From NCBI GenBank assembly GCA_934444365.1, contig CAKSCM010000010.1, positions 9,354 through 73,353 of the forward strand: a stretch of 64,000 nt of DNA, written 5' to 3'. The DNA is from an uncultured Eubacteriales bacterium (GTDB lineage: Bacteria > Bacillota > Clostridia > Oscillospirales > Acutalibacteraceae). Position numbers and translations under genes: made by a program. Below the pieces are notes generated by a model. That model did no database searches. It had not been told where the DNA came from and saw only the letters and a list, made by a program, of their open reading frames with translations. How positions within the stretch are numbered: the first letter of the stretch is position 1; each line of letters opens with the position of its first letter. Of this stretch, positions 25,049 through 34,136 are shown piece by piece.

Positions 25049-27745
25049 TTATCGATCAAGATAAAGGGTAAGTATCTCCTTGGCGCGCATATCAATTTTG
25101 ACCTTGTCGCGGCCTAAGAATTCGTGCGGAATTTCACTAAGCGCCGTTTTGAATATTTTACCCTTTGAGGTTACCTCTGCGGTGCTCGCCTTATCACAGT
25201 AGTTGACAAGACGAAGTATAAGTCCGCTTTCATCCTCGCTGATCTTAAATGCGCTTACCGTTATTCCCTCGCCCTTAACGTCAATGGCTTCGGTGTTGCT
25301 CTCTATCGAAACCTCGGGATAAACGTCGGGCAGATAGAAGAACTCGCTTATCTCGGTGTCCTGAACGCAGGGACGTCCACCGGCAAATTTTCTTGTGTCG
25401 CAAGCGGTAAATCCGGCCATTAATGGCGCTCTGAACGAAAGGGATTTGTTTACTATATCGGCCGAAATGAGATCTCCCTCAAAGGGACATATCGCCATTC
25501 TCCCTTTTATTGTCCTTAAGCACTGGTTGCCCGGAACGATCCAGCCATCGATCGCGCCGTGATTAATTTCTCCCGTTGCACGAACTATTGTAAAGAGCAG
25601 GCGGTTGCCGTTTTGATGCTCGTACTCATGCGCTCCGACGGTGAATACGGCCATGCCCTTTTTGCCGTCCTGAATGGCCGCAAAGGCGGTATTCGGAGAG
25701 GTCTTGGTCTGGGTTGTCGGATAAAAATCCTTTGCCGTATGGCTTACGATATTGAAAGGAATATCGGCAAAGCTTTCCTCACGCGAAACGTCGGCATCAA
25801 AGGCAAGACGGAGCCGATGGTCCTTTGAAGCGTTGTCGAGGGTATAATCAACGCGGGCAAAGGGCTCATCCTTATAAAGCGACAAGCCGAGGGTAAGAGT
25901 GGAAACGGCGGTCTCGTCGCTCCTTACACGCTTGTCGGCACAGTAGTGCTCGGGCAGCTCCATGGTGTACTTTATTTCAAGCCTACTTACAAACTCATTG
26001 TTTTCTTTAAGGGTGACTTCCTTTTTAAAGCTGTCGGAATATATGGGCGAATCTCCGCCGAGCTCAAAGCCGTAGCTTTCTCCGGCGTCGGCCATATCCT
26101 CGACCTTTAAGCAGTCCTTTATGACCCGTCCCGACTTAACATCGGTCAAATCGACCTTACCGTCGGCATCGACCGAAAGGCTGAGTATGCCGTTGGTTAT
26201 AGCATTGCCGGTTTTTTCGATTATTTCGGTTACCTTGGGAGTCGAATCTCCTGCAGTAACGGTAAAGGTTTTGAAAGCAAAGGGCTCTACCCTGCCGGCA
26301 TCGAGATAAATCTCATACGAGAATACATCTACCTGACCGGGAAGGTTGATGGGGCTGTAAACGCTCATGCTGCGTTTAATTTTGCTAAGCACCTTGAAGG
26401 CGACCTCTTTGCCCTCGTCGTTTACTATCTTGAAGGACTCCATATCGTCCGACACAAGCATGTTGAGCTTGACCTTTACTCCGCCGCTAAGGGGAACCGA
26501 AAGGGTGTTTGCAACCGTTACAAGATAGTCGCGCTGCGATCCCTCGCGCGTTGCCGCCATATGCTCGGCCGCGTCGTTCATCGCACGGCGAAGCTGCTCG
26601 CCGGCAAACTCGAATATCTCCTCATACCGATTCTCCATATGGGCATGAACCGCGTCGTGGCTGCAGCCGCAAATGGAATCGTGCGGATGATTCCTTAAAA
26701 GGTTTTTCCATGTGTAAACAAGTCGGTCATGCGGATAAATGCCTTTCATCCCCTGTTTTTCCATCATGGAATAAAGCGGCTCAATACGGTTTTCAAGCAG
26801 TATCTGAGCCTCACAGTTTGCAACCTTGAGATAATGCCTCGACGAAAGGGTTCCCTGCAAAACGGTTATATCCCAGCTTTGCCTTAATTCGCCTTCAACC
26901 TCATCGAGCTTAACGTCGTTATCGTCGACATATTTTTTAACTGCATCGACATAATCGTCAAGATTGTACTGCAAAAAGTACTTGCCCTCGGGCAGCTTTT
27001 TCTGTACGGCCTCGGTAACCTGAATGATGTCGGGCTGGGGCTCCAAATGGTCAACGCCGTTCATCAGCAAAATGTAGGGGGTGAAGGTGAACTCGTTGTC
27101 GTACCAGCTTTCGATCTGGCAAAGATGCTTATAGGCTTTGTCGGGATCGGACGAAAAACGCTGGGCGTTGTTATACCAGTGGCGCATATGAATAGCGAGC
27201 ACACGGCTGCCGTCGGCGCCCTTCCATATAAATTCGGTCGGGGTCTGGTGATGCACCGGCTCCCCCTTTTCGTTTACGTCATAACGGGCAAATCCGCGGC
27301 CGAAAATAAAGTTGTCAATGCCGAATCCGTGCATTATCTGGGGCAGCTGGTCCATGTTGCCGAACTGATCGGCGGCATATCCGGCCTTTGAGCTTCCGCC
27401 GAATTCGCGGCAGAGCTTTTGTCCCTCCAAAAGATTACGCACGGTGGCCTCTCCGCTCGTAAGGTAAAAATCGTTCTGCAAATACCACGGTCCGATTATT
27501 ATGCGTCGGTCGGCAATATGCTTTTTAAGTATCGCCTTTTTCTCCGGACGTACCGCAAGATAATCCTCGAGCACTACCGTCTGTGCATCAAGATGGAATA
27601 TATAATCGGGATTCTCGTCAAGGATTATAAGCAATCTGTCCATTAAGTCGGTCAGCCTGTGACGGAAATTTTCAAGCGGCATATACCACTCTCTGTCCCA
27701 ATGCGTATGAGAAATAACGCAAAAAACCTTGTTGTGTTTATCCAT
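25049..27745 (-). CDS. GH38 family alpha-mannosidase
   Basis: An 898-residue retaining alpha-mannosidase. The zinc-binding opening is HTHWDREWY (H13, H15, D17), and the nucleophile is likely D126 in AADQFGNMDQLPQIM. A second metal-site segment, NHPHDSICGCSHDAVH, lies about residue 350. The beta-sandwich C-terminal half has the usual GH38 layout. There is no signal peptide, so it probably acts on imported manno-oligosaccharides. It lies 27 bases downstream of the GH28-like gene and 27 bases upstream of the GH92 gene. The precise linkage preference cannot be read from sequence. Confidence 0.93.
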   Translation of the reverse strand: MDKHNKVFCVISHTHWDREWYMPLENFRHRLTDLMDRLLIILDENPDYIFHLDAQTVVLEDYLAVRPEKKAILKKHIADRRIIIGPWYLQNDFYLTSGEATVRNLLEGQKLCREFGGSSKAGYAADQFGNMDQLPQIMHGFGIDNFIFGRGFARYDVNEKGEPVHHQTPTEFIWKGADGSRVLAIHMRHWYNNAQRFSSDPDKAYKHLCQIESWYDNEFTFTPYILLMNGVDHLEPQPDIIQVTEAVQKKLPEGKYFLQYNLDDYVDAVKKYVDDNDVKLDEVEGELRQSWDITVLQGTLSSRHYLKVANCEAQILLENRIEPLYSMMEKQGMKGIYPHDRLVYTWKNLLRNHPHDSICGCSHDAVHAHMENRYEEIFEFAGEQLRRAMNDAAEHMAATREGSQRDYLVTVANTLSVPLSGGVKVKLNMLVSDDMESFKIVNDEGKEVAFKVLSKIKRSMSVYSPINLPGQVDVFSYEIYLDAGRVEPFAFKTFTVTAGDSTPKVTEIIEKTGNAITNGILSLSVDADGKVDLTDVKSGRVIKDCLKVEDMADAGESYGFELGGDSPIYSDSFKKEVTLKENNEFVSRLEIKYTMELPEHYCADKRVRSDETAVSTLTLGLSLYKDEPFARVDYTLDNASKDHRLRLAFDADVSREESFADIPFNIVSHTAKDFYPTTQTKTSPNTAFAAIQDGKKGMAVFTVGAHEYEHQNGNRLLFTIVRATGEINHGAIDGWIVPGNQCLRTIKGRMAICPFEGDLISADIVNKSLSFRAPLMAGFTACDTRKFAGGRPCVQDTEISEFFYLPDVYPEVSIESNTEAIDVKGEGITVSAFKISEDESGLILRLVNYCDKASTAEVTSKGKIFKTALSEIPHEFLGRDKVKIDMRAKEILTLYLDR

Positions 27746-27772
27746 TTTTATTTCCTCCGTATCACCTTTTTA

Positions 27773-29179
27773 TTAAAATTCATCAACGTTTCTGCAAATG
27801 AAACGATCTGTTTTTCCTTCGCAATCAAAGACCTTATCAAGACCCTCGGTATAAATTCCGTCGGCCAAAAGGGTGCCTATATGCCCCTCCTCGCCAAGGG
27901 TTAAAAGCTTTCCGCCCTTTGTATCCTCGCCGCCGTCGTTTATTACCGTAACGTCCGAAAGACGAAGATGATCGACCGTACAATCAACATGGATATACTG
28001 AGCGTTTGCACTCGCTTTATCGGTCTTTACGACATTGAGCCCGTCGATCTCGATCTGGCGAATATCATTATAAACGTCGGCCGTTCCTTTTTCAAGTTCG
28101 GCATAAAACGGTTTTCCAATATACATCAGCGCACGGTCGTCGTTCGGTTCAAAATGGGTGATGTTCCGAAGACTCAGACAGTCGACCATTCCGCCGATTT
28201 TAAACAGGAACTGATCGCAGTAATCGTACGCCTTATCGGTCGAGCGAATATCGATCGTATCGAAGGTTATGTGACCGAAATGGCCCGGTTTTTCACCCGG
28301 AAACCACGGATTGACATAAAAACCGAAGGACCGGTAGGTTCCGGTGACATTCTTTATTATAACACGGTCGAGGGTCGCGTCCTTGCGCGAAAGCAGACGT
28401 ATTCCCTGGTCGGCGTTATTAAGTATAACCCCGTCGATGAGCACGTCGGTTATGTCCGATTTGCAGTCATGCTCGCCGGGAGCAAGCGCTATAAAATCGT
28501 CCCCGACATCGCCGGAAATATTCTTAAGGGTTATAAAACGGCTCGGTCCCCAGAAATGCAGTCCGTCCTGATTCTGTGCATACATTTTGTTAGGCAGATC
28601 GATGAGAATATTCTGCATATCAACATGCTCGCAATTGGCAAAAAGACCGGCGAAGGTCCGCTGGTCGCGTATTGTAACGTCCCTTACCGTAAGCCATGTT
28701 ACGCCGTAGAATCTTAGTCCTACCGTCCATATACTTATACTCTCGCCGACGTTCTCGGTGACGTTTTCCTCGCCCGGTATGGTAAAATCCTCGCCCTCAA
28801 GCGGAGTGTACATGCCGTCATGCCTCTGATTAAGGCAGTTTTGGTTATAAACACCGCCGATGAGTGTTATGTCATGGTCGATACGTTTTGTGTAGCTTAA
28901 ATGATAGTTTTTGATGACCGCGCAGTCCGACCCGTCGGCAAGATAAAAACCGCAGGTTTTGTTCATGCACTCGATGGTCGTATTGGAATGAACACGCAAA
29001 CCGCGAACAAGCGCCGCACCGTCCATTATAAGGCGGATCGAGCCCTTTTCGGGCGCGGTATCGAGAAATTTTTGCAGTATTTCGGTGTCGTCGGTGCCGC
29101 CGCCCAAAGTCACATCGCTGTCAAGATGAGCTCCGAGCTCACTTGCAAGCACAATCGTTTTTTTATATGGGTCTGTCAT
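27773..29179 (-). CDS. GH28-like right-handed beta-helix hydrolase
   Basis: A 468-residue parallel beta-helix protein of the polygalacturonase/pectate-lyase superfamily. The acid residues expected in GH28 appear as NQDGLHFWGP and GDVGDDFIALAPG. The later NADQGIRLLS stretch replaces the usual G-H-G...R-I-K, so activity on galacturonan is doubtful and another uronide or rhamnose-type substrate is possible. The ATG at 29179 follows a G-rich ribosome site. A frame open from 29227 would add non-conserved residues. There is no signal peptide. It is the first gene of the mannosidase operon and follows a leader hairpin. Confidence 0.8.
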   Translation of the reverse strand: MTDPYKKTIVLASELGAHLDSDVTLGGGTDDTEILQKFLDTAPEKGSIRLIMDGAALVRGLRVHSNTTIECMNKTCGFYLADGSDCAVIKNYHLSYTKRIDHDITLIGGVYNQNCLNQRHDGMYTPLEGEDFTIPGEENVTENVGESISIWTVGLRFYGVTWLTVRDVTIRDQRTFAGLFANCEHVDMQNILIDLPNKMYAQNQDGLHFWGPSRFITLKNISGDVGDDFIALAPGEHDCKSDITDVLIDGVILNNADQGIRLLSRKDATLDRVIIKNVTGTYRSFGFYVNPWFPGEKPGHFGHITFDTIDIRSTDKAYDYCDQFLFKIGGMVDCLSLRNITHFEPNDDRALMYIGKPFYAELEKGTADVYNDIRQIEIDGLNVVKTDKASANAQYIHVDCTVDHLRLSDVTVINDGGEDTKGGKLLTLGEEGHIGTLLADGIYTEGLDKVFDCEGKTDRFICRNVDEF

Positions 29180-29221
29180 TCGTTTTCTGCCCCCCCTTTG
29201 TGCAGTTACGTTAAATACGAA

Positions 29222-29268
29222 AAACACAGCGCACCGTATACATGCAATAAATCATAAGCGCTGTATTT
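29222..29268 (-). promoter_or_regulatory. Leader hairpin of the glycosidase operon
   Basis: ACAGCGC (29226-29232) and GCGCTGT (29258-29264) pair around 25 bases, and flanking A/T runs extend the stem. On the minus strand it ends in GTTTTT, like an attenuator, between the promoter and the GH28-like start. The function is inferred. Confidence 0.4.
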
Positions 29269-29274
29269 TTGACC

Positions 29275-29303
29275 ATCTTAACATACGCTACAAGCAGTGT
29301 CAA
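29275..29303 (-). promoter_or_regulatory. Promoter of the GH28-GH38-GH92 operon
   Basis: TTGACA (29303-29298) and TAAGAT (29280-29275) on the minus strand are 17 bases apart. Confidence 0.6.
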
Positions 29304-29349
29304 CAATATTCGGTGCGAAAAAAATATTATTTTTTACATAGGTTTACTC

Positions 29350-29378
29350 TTGACAAAACAATAGATATATTATATAAT
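29350..29378 (+). promoter_or_regulatory. Promoter of tRNA-Gly copy 2
   Basis: TTGACA (29350-29355) and TATAAT (29373-29378) are 17 bases apart, 12 bases before the tRNA. This is a full consensus match. Confidence 0.8.
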
Positions 29379-29390
29379 TCTCAGGCAGTC

Positions 29391-29466
29391 GCGGATTTAG
29401 CTCATCTGGTAGAGCGCCACCTTGCCAAGGTGGAGGTAGCGAGTTCGAGCCTCGTAATCCGCTCCA
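29391..29466 (+). tRNA. tRNA-Gly (anticodon GCC), copy 2
   Basis: Identical over all 76 bases to the tRNA at 3361-3436, but a stand-alone gene with its own consensus promoter and terminator. The anticodon loop is TTGCCAA and CCA is encoded. Confidence 0.96.
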
Positions 29467-29478
29467 TATTAAATACGG

Positions 29479-29513
29479 TAAAGCATCGGTATATTCCGGT
29501 GCTTTATTTTTTT
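29479..29513 (+). terminator. tRNA-Gly terminator
   Basis: TAAAGCATCGG (29479-29489) pairs with CCGGTGCTTTA (29496-29506; one wobble), followed by seven T. Confidence 0.85.
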
Positions 29514-29787
29514 GCAGATGTACTACTGCTTTATAAAAACAAACACTGTATCCCGTTTGCAAAATCAGATCAGCGAATATTTTTCGCCAATGCCGATAAA
29601 GCTGAAAATCCCACCATGCAAAAAGCATTAAATCAGGCGGCCGCAAAGGCGGACTCTGATAATGTAAGCCGCCCCCTAAGCTCCCGGCCTTTATCATTAT
29701 CCGGCTTTTACATAAAAAACAACCGCCGGCAAGCTATGTTGTAAACGGCCTGATACCGCTTTAACTCCCCGGCAGTTGATACACTGA

Positions 29788-30978
29788 CTATTTAATTTTA
29801 AGCTCGATTTTTTTGCGGTCTATCAGCTCGGCGTATTTGTCGTAAACTATGGGCATAAGCTCGCTCCAAGGCACGGGAATGGTCTTTCGTGCAGCCTCGC
29901 CCACGCGCGCGAGCATTTCCTCATCGGCAAAAATGCGCTCTATTTCGGCGAGCATCGATTTCTCGTCCTCGGCCGCCGTAAATCCGCTTATGTCCTTTTC
30001 CACCGTTTCGGCGGCATTTGAACCGGCAACCAACAGCGAAGGCACGCCCATGGCCGCCGCCTCGCGAACAACAAGAGGAGCGTTATCGTAAACCGACGGA
30101 AAGAAAAACAAATCGGCACAGGCAAAAACACCCGACAACAGCCGCCTATCGGTTATACGGCCCGGAAAGCTCACCTGTCCCGGTGCAAAATTAAGCTTGT
30201 CCGCATAATCCTTTATCTGGTTTTCATTATAACCGTTACCGACTATGATAAGACGGTATTCGTCCCCCTTGTTGCACAGCAGTCTAAAGGTATCAAGCAC
30301 CAACTTAAGGTTTTTGTGCCATATCTGATGTCCGACAAATAAAATGACCTTTTTATCGGTGGGAACGGCATATTTTTCGGCCGCCTCTTTTTTAAGCTCT
30401 TCGATATTCTCGGGAACCTTAAAATTCGTACCGTTGTTTATAACGAATATATCCCCCTCATAGCCGTAGCTGTGAAGGGTTTCGGCCGTTCCGTGGCTTA
30501 CCGCCCATACCGAATCGACGCTTGAGAAAAATTTTACAATCTTTTTGGTGACAAGATTGGCTATGGTTTTGCTTTTGGTTATACGAAGACAATCGTCATA
30601 ATACTTTGAATGGAAGGTAGCGACAACGGGAATGCCTATCTCCTTTGCAAGAGAGCAAGCAAAGGTTCCGACAGTAAAGGGACTGTGGGCATGAAAAATG
30701 TCAAGTTTTTTTGAAACAAGCTCCTTTTTCAGCTTACGGTCGACAAGAGGGGTCGGGTACGAATACTCCCAAAACGGGATCTTAACCGCGTCCGATCTTA
30801 AAACGTCGTACGGCAGGACCGAATCGTCATACTCCTCGGCCGCCTTTGGCGCGACAACACAGGAATATGAGGTTGCGTTCATCTCGGCCGCATAATTGTT
30901 TACCGTCTGCACCACCCCGTCGACTATCGGAAAATATGTATCTATAAACTGTGCCGAACGGATATTTTTACTCTCCAT
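29788..30978 (-). CDS. GT4-family glycosyltransferase
   Basis: A 396-residue GT-B glycosyltransferase. The N-terminal half opens with FIDTYFPIVDGVVQTV and has DIFHAHSPFTVG, like diacylglycerol glucosyl- or mannosyl-transferases. The C-terminal nucleotide-sugar half has KKVILFVGHQIWHKNLKLVL and the E-x7-E motif region FFFPSVYDNAPLVVREAAAMG. It is cytoplasmic or peripheral. It overlaps the upstream flippase-like gene by 11 bases, so the two are coupled; together they suggest synthesis and handling of a glycolipid. The acceptor is not known. Confidence 0.88.
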   Translation of the reverse strand: MESKNIRSAQFIDTYFPIVDGVVQTVNNYAAEMNATSYSCVVAPKAAEEYDDSVLPYDVLRSDAVKIPFWEYSYPTPLVDRKLKKELVSKKLDIFHAHSPFTVGTFACSLAKEIGIPVVATFHSKYYDDCLRITKSKTIANLVTKKIVKFFSSVDSVWAVSHGTAETLHSYGYEGDIFVINNGTNFKVPENIEELKKEAAEKYAVPTDKKVILFVGHQIWHKNLKLVLDTFRLLCNKGDEYRLIIVGNGYNENQIKDYADKLNFAPGQVSFPGRITDRRLLSGVFACADLFFFPSVYDNAPLVVREAAAMGVPSLLVAGSNAAETVEKDISGFTAAEDEKSMLAEIERIFADEEMLARVGEAARKTIPVPWSELMPIVYDKYAELIDRKKIELKIK

Positions 30979-32101
30979 CTTTTATACCCTCCGCCTTTTT
31001 AATCCGCCTGCCTATAAAAGCGTTGTAGGTGTATATAAGTAGCCCTATAACAAGGAACGAATAGTAGCAAACCAGACGCCACACAAGCATTGCCCAGAAT
31101 ATTCCGCTCGTCCCGATTGACGAAAACATCCCGTAAAATGCACCCTCGGCCGCACCGGAATTTCCCGGAGTGGGAATATAGGTGGTTGCGGAATATATGA
31201 ACACACACACCGAAAGGGCGTTTATGTAGGAAATAGAACCGCCGAATGTCCGTATTACAAAAAACGGAATGCTGCAAAGCGCAATATGATAAATAACCGA
31301 CAGGCCGAGCAGCTTTACAAGAAGCAGCCTGTCACGGGTGATGGCGGCTATGCTGCTGCTGTATTCGCCGAGTGAACGCATTATCTTTCGTCCTGTTATA
31401 AACGGCTTTTTTATAAAATGAAGCCTTGCGCCAACCCTAACAAAAAACATTATAAAGCGGCTGATCGCCTTCGGAAAAAGTGCAAAAAGTACAATCATCA
31501 CCGGCATTATAAGATAAAACAGTATACCGACATAGGCCGATATTTTAAAAGCACTCGGCGGCACGGCGGCGTTGTTGAAAATAAAGACCGCAGCCGCAAG
31601 GAATATAAAACCGAACTGCATCGTAAGAAATCCCGAAAGAGGTATGGCGGCGCTTGCTCCCGACGAGTATCCGTTAGAATGCATATACCATATCTGAAAG
31701 GGCTGACCCCCCGCCCCCGTCGGAGTTATGGAATCATAGTATTTCCCGAGAGCCGATACCTGAAACGCATGGCGGAGCGAAACCTTCTCACCGAGAGAGC
31801 GCATCATAAGCAGGTATTTTACCGTCTCGACCCCTAAAACCACTCCGAGGCATAAAAACGCGCATATAAGGCAGATTATATTGATTATCCCGAAATCTAT
31901 TCCGACCTTCCCGGCAGGGCGTTCCTTTGTAAACTCAACAATGGCGGTGTAACCGACCACTATTACATTCATTATTACAAAAGCTATAGTAAGTATTATT
32001 TTCTTTTTGCTTTTTTTCTTTTTTTCGGGTAAAACTGATTTTTCCTTCACCGCCGACGTTTCACACGCCGCGGAATTTCCCGAAGGATTGTTCAAATTCA
32101 T
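30968..32101 (-). CDS. Lysylphosphatidylglycerol synthase TM-region/UPF0104 family membrane protein
   Basis: A 377-residue membrane protein with the LPG_synthase_TM (flippase-like) fold: about eight hydrophobic segments between residues 33 and 355. Family stretches are FQVSALGKYYDSITPTGAGG, QPFQIWYM and ATTYIPTPGNSGAAEGAFYG. The C-terminal aminoacyl-transfer domain of MprF is absent. The 32-residue N-terminus is Lys-rich. It is coupled to the GT4 gene downstream, so lipid flipping of the glycosylated product is a reasonable but unproven role. Confidence 0.85.
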   Translation of the reverse strand: MNLNNPSGNSAACETSAVKEKSVLPEKKKKSKKKIILTIAFVIMNVIVVGYTAIVEFTKERPAGKVGIDFGIINIICLICAFLCLGVVLGVETVKYLLMMRSLGEKVSLRHAFQVSALGKYYDSITPTGAGGQPFQIWYMHSNGYSSGASAAIPLSGFLTMQFGFIFLAAAVFIFNNAAVPPSAFKISAYVGILFYLIMPVMIVLFALFPKAISRFIMFFVRVGARLHFIKKPFITGRKIMRSLGEYSSSIAAITRDRLLLVKLLGLSVIYHIALCSIPFFVIRTFGGSISYINALSVCVFIYSATTYIPTPGNSGAAEGAFYGMFSSIGTSGIFWAMLVWRLVCYYSFLVIGLLIYTYNAFIGRRIKKAEGIKDGE

Positions 32102-32200
32102 CAGCTCCTTTTACTTAAATCCGGCCTTATCGCCGGCGCCGCATACGGCATTCAGCTATATGTTTTATAAAGATTTAAAATCGTTAATTCCGTTCAAAAC

Positions 32201-32239
32201 TGCACATATCGCCTTTTTAACTGAAAAATGATATGTGCA
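32201..32239. other. Long hairpin upstream of the flippase-like gene
   Basis: TGCACATATC (32201-32210) and GATATGTGCA (32230-32239) are perfect 10-base arms, with an inner TTTTT/AAAAA pairing. A second arm pair, TTCGGCAC (32291-32298) and GTGCCGAA (32346-32353), lies between it and the rnhB end. Neither has a clean minus-strand T run. They may be leader structures or weak terminators. Confidence 0.4.
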
Positions 32240-32389
32240 TGCTTTTACATTATACAATAAGTATTCCGTTTTTTCAATACAAATCACAGAATTCGGCACC
32301 ATTTAAAGTTACGGAGTGTTTTTTCACCCGTACCGTTAAAGCAGTGCCGAAAGCGGCTTAGTATAATTTCATTTTTTATCAAAACAAAT

Positions 32390-32995
32390 TCAGCCGAGTA
32401 TTTTCTTTAAAAATGTACGGCGATGCTCCTCGCACGGCCCGTATTTTAGTAAAAGCTCGCGGTGAAGAGCCGTCGGGTAGCCCTTATGTCTGGCAAATTC
32501 ATATTCGGGATATTTTTCGTCAAGTGTGATCATAAACCGGTCGCGCGAGACCTTTGCGAGCACCGACGCGGCCGCAATGCTTGCCGACTTGGCGTCGCCC
32601 CCTATTATCGCCTCGGCATTGCAAAAAAGGCCGTCCGGAACACGGTTGCCGTCAATAAGGGCAAAGTCCGGTCTGACACGTGTTAAACCCTGTGCTGCCC
32701 TTTTCATTGCGAGCATAGAGGCATTGAGAATATTAAGCTCGTCGATCTCGTCATGCGAAGCCGAGGCAACACTCCAGTCGAGAGCACATTCTTTTATTAC
32801 ATCAAAAAGCCGTTCGCGCTTTTTTTCGCTCAGCTTTTTTGAATCGTCAAGCCCATCGATAACCGATCCTTCCGGAAGAACAACGGCCGCCGCAAAAACC
32901 GGTCCCGCAAGCGGCCCGCGGCCTGCCTCATCTATACCGCAAACCGACCTGCAGCCGTTTTGCAGTGCGTTAAGTTCGTAATCGTATCCTACCAA
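32390..32995 (-). CDS. rnhB: Ribonuclease HII
   Basis: Removes RNA from RNA/DNA hybrids and misincorporated ribonucleotides. The active-site opening CGIDEAGRGPLAGPV gives D22 and E23; the ALIDGN Asp and SIAAASVLAKVSRD follow. At 201 residues it has a normal length. The start is TTG at 32995, with GAGGGTG upstream. It lies 265 bases downstream of rbgA in the classic rplS-lepB-rbgA-rnhB order, with a weak terminator-like hairpin (33056-33080) between them. Confidence 0.95.
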   Translation of the reverse strand: MVGYDYELNALQNGCRSVCGIDEAGRGPLAGPVFAAAVVLPEGSVIDGLDDSKKLSEKKRERLFDVIKECALDWSVASASHDEIDELNILNASMLAMKRAAQGLTRVRPDFALIDGNRVPDGLFCNAEAIIGGDAKSASIAAASVLAKVSRDRFMITLDEKYPEYEFARHKGYPTALHRELLLKYGPCEEHRRTFLKKILG

Positions 32996-33055
32996 AACAG
33001 CACCCTCGCTTCCGGTTTATCGGTGCGCCGATTTTTAATCCGCACCCTAAAACGC

Positions 33056-33080
33056 AAAAATCCCCGGCTCCACGCCGGAA
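33056..33080 (-). terminator. Weak terminator after rbgA
   Basis: CCGGC-loop-GCCGG (33064-33078), followed on the minus strand by GGATTTTT. The stem is short. If it works, rnhB needs read-through or its own promoter. Confidence 0.45.
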
Positions 33081-33260
33081 TGTTCCCTTTTGTCAACATA
33101 AAGCCATAAACCGTCGCCGTCTTTTTAAAAAAACAAGCCGCACGGCGCCTAACCGGCACCGTTTAAGGGAAAAGGCAAAAGCCACGCCTAAAGACGGCAA
33201 AAATCAGCCGATTTTATACTATACATACAATGCAATGGCGATATTTTTTACACTGCAAAA

Positions 33261-34136
33261 CTACGCCTCAAACTCATCCGGCAACTCTAAGGTGATATTT
33301 CCTATCTTCCCGGCTCTGAATTCGTCGATTACCACATTCGCCGCACGCTCAATATCGGCAACGCCGCCGGACATAAGCATCGAGCGTTTTTTTGCTATAA
33401 GCTCGAGTATTTCCAAGGAAGAAAGGCCTTCGCTTTCCTGCCCTAATTTATACCGCTCGTTTACAAGGGAACCGTATCTTTCGTTTAATTTTTCGATAAG
33501 CCTTGCGGCCAAATGCACGCTGTCGGTTATATCATCCTTAACGGCACCTGTAAAGGCAAGCTTTTCGCCCACCGTCATGTCGTCGAATTTCGGCCAGAGC
33601 ACACCGGCCGTATCGAGCAATTCGACACCGCCGCCGATACTTACCCACTGCTCTCCCCTTGTGACGCCCGGGCGATCTCCCACCTTGGTCTTGGCCGAAC
33701 GGGCCATGCGATTTATAAAGGAGGATTTTCCGCAATTGGGCACTCCCACAACCATTACGCGCAACATCTTCCCCGGCATTCCCCGACGGCGGTTGCGCTC
33801 AATTTTCTCGCTTAAAATTTCCTTTACGGCCGGCACAAAACCGCCAAGCCCCTTACCGGAACGGCAATCGACCGTAAGCACCTTTTTTCCGCCGCTCCTA
33901 AAAAAATCCGACCAGATTTTATTGGCCGCCGGATCGGAAATATCCGACTTATTCATAAGGATCAGTCCGGGCTTATTAACAACAATGCCTGCCAGGTCCG
34001 GATTCCGGCTGCTGGCAGGTATTCTCGCATCAATTATCTCGGCGACGGCATCAACCGCTTTAAGCTGTTCGGTTATGCGCCGGCGGGTCTTGGTCATATG
34101 CCCCGGAAACCACTGTATACTTTGCGGTTCACTCAT
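33261..34136 (-). CDS. rbgA: Ribosome biogenesis GTPase YlqF/RbgA
   Basis: A circularly permuted GTPase for late 50S assembly: the G4 motif NKSD (62-65) comes before the P-loop GVPNCGKSSFINR (about 127-139), and G3 follows as LLDTAGVLWP. The opening IQWFPGHMTKTRR is typical of the family. Its start overlaps the end of lepB by eight bases. Size 291 residues is normal. Confidence 0.95.
   Translation of the reverse strand: MSEPQSIQWFPGHMTKTRRRITEQLKAVDAVAEIIDARIPASSRNPDLAGIVVNKPGLILMNKSDISDPAANKIWSDFFRSGGKKVLTVDCRSGKGLGGFVPAVKEILSEKIERNRRRGMPGKMLRVMVVGVPNCGKSSFINRMARSAKTKVGDRPGVTRGEQWVSIGGGVELLDTAGVLWPKFDDMTVGEKLAFTGAVKDDITDSVHLAARLIEKLNERYGSLVNERYKLGQESEGLSSLEILELIAKKRSMLMSGGVADIERAANVVIDEFRAGKIGNITLELPDEFEA

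Noticed and set aside
27968..28717. 249-residue plus-strand frame antisense to the GH28-like gene
   Set aside because: Shadow of the real beta-helix gene, with no independent support.
29344..29697. 117-residue minus-strand frame over the second tRNA-Gly
   Set aside because: Antisense to tRNA-Gly and its terminator, with the typical GLRGSNSLPPPWQGG artefact and no ribosome site.
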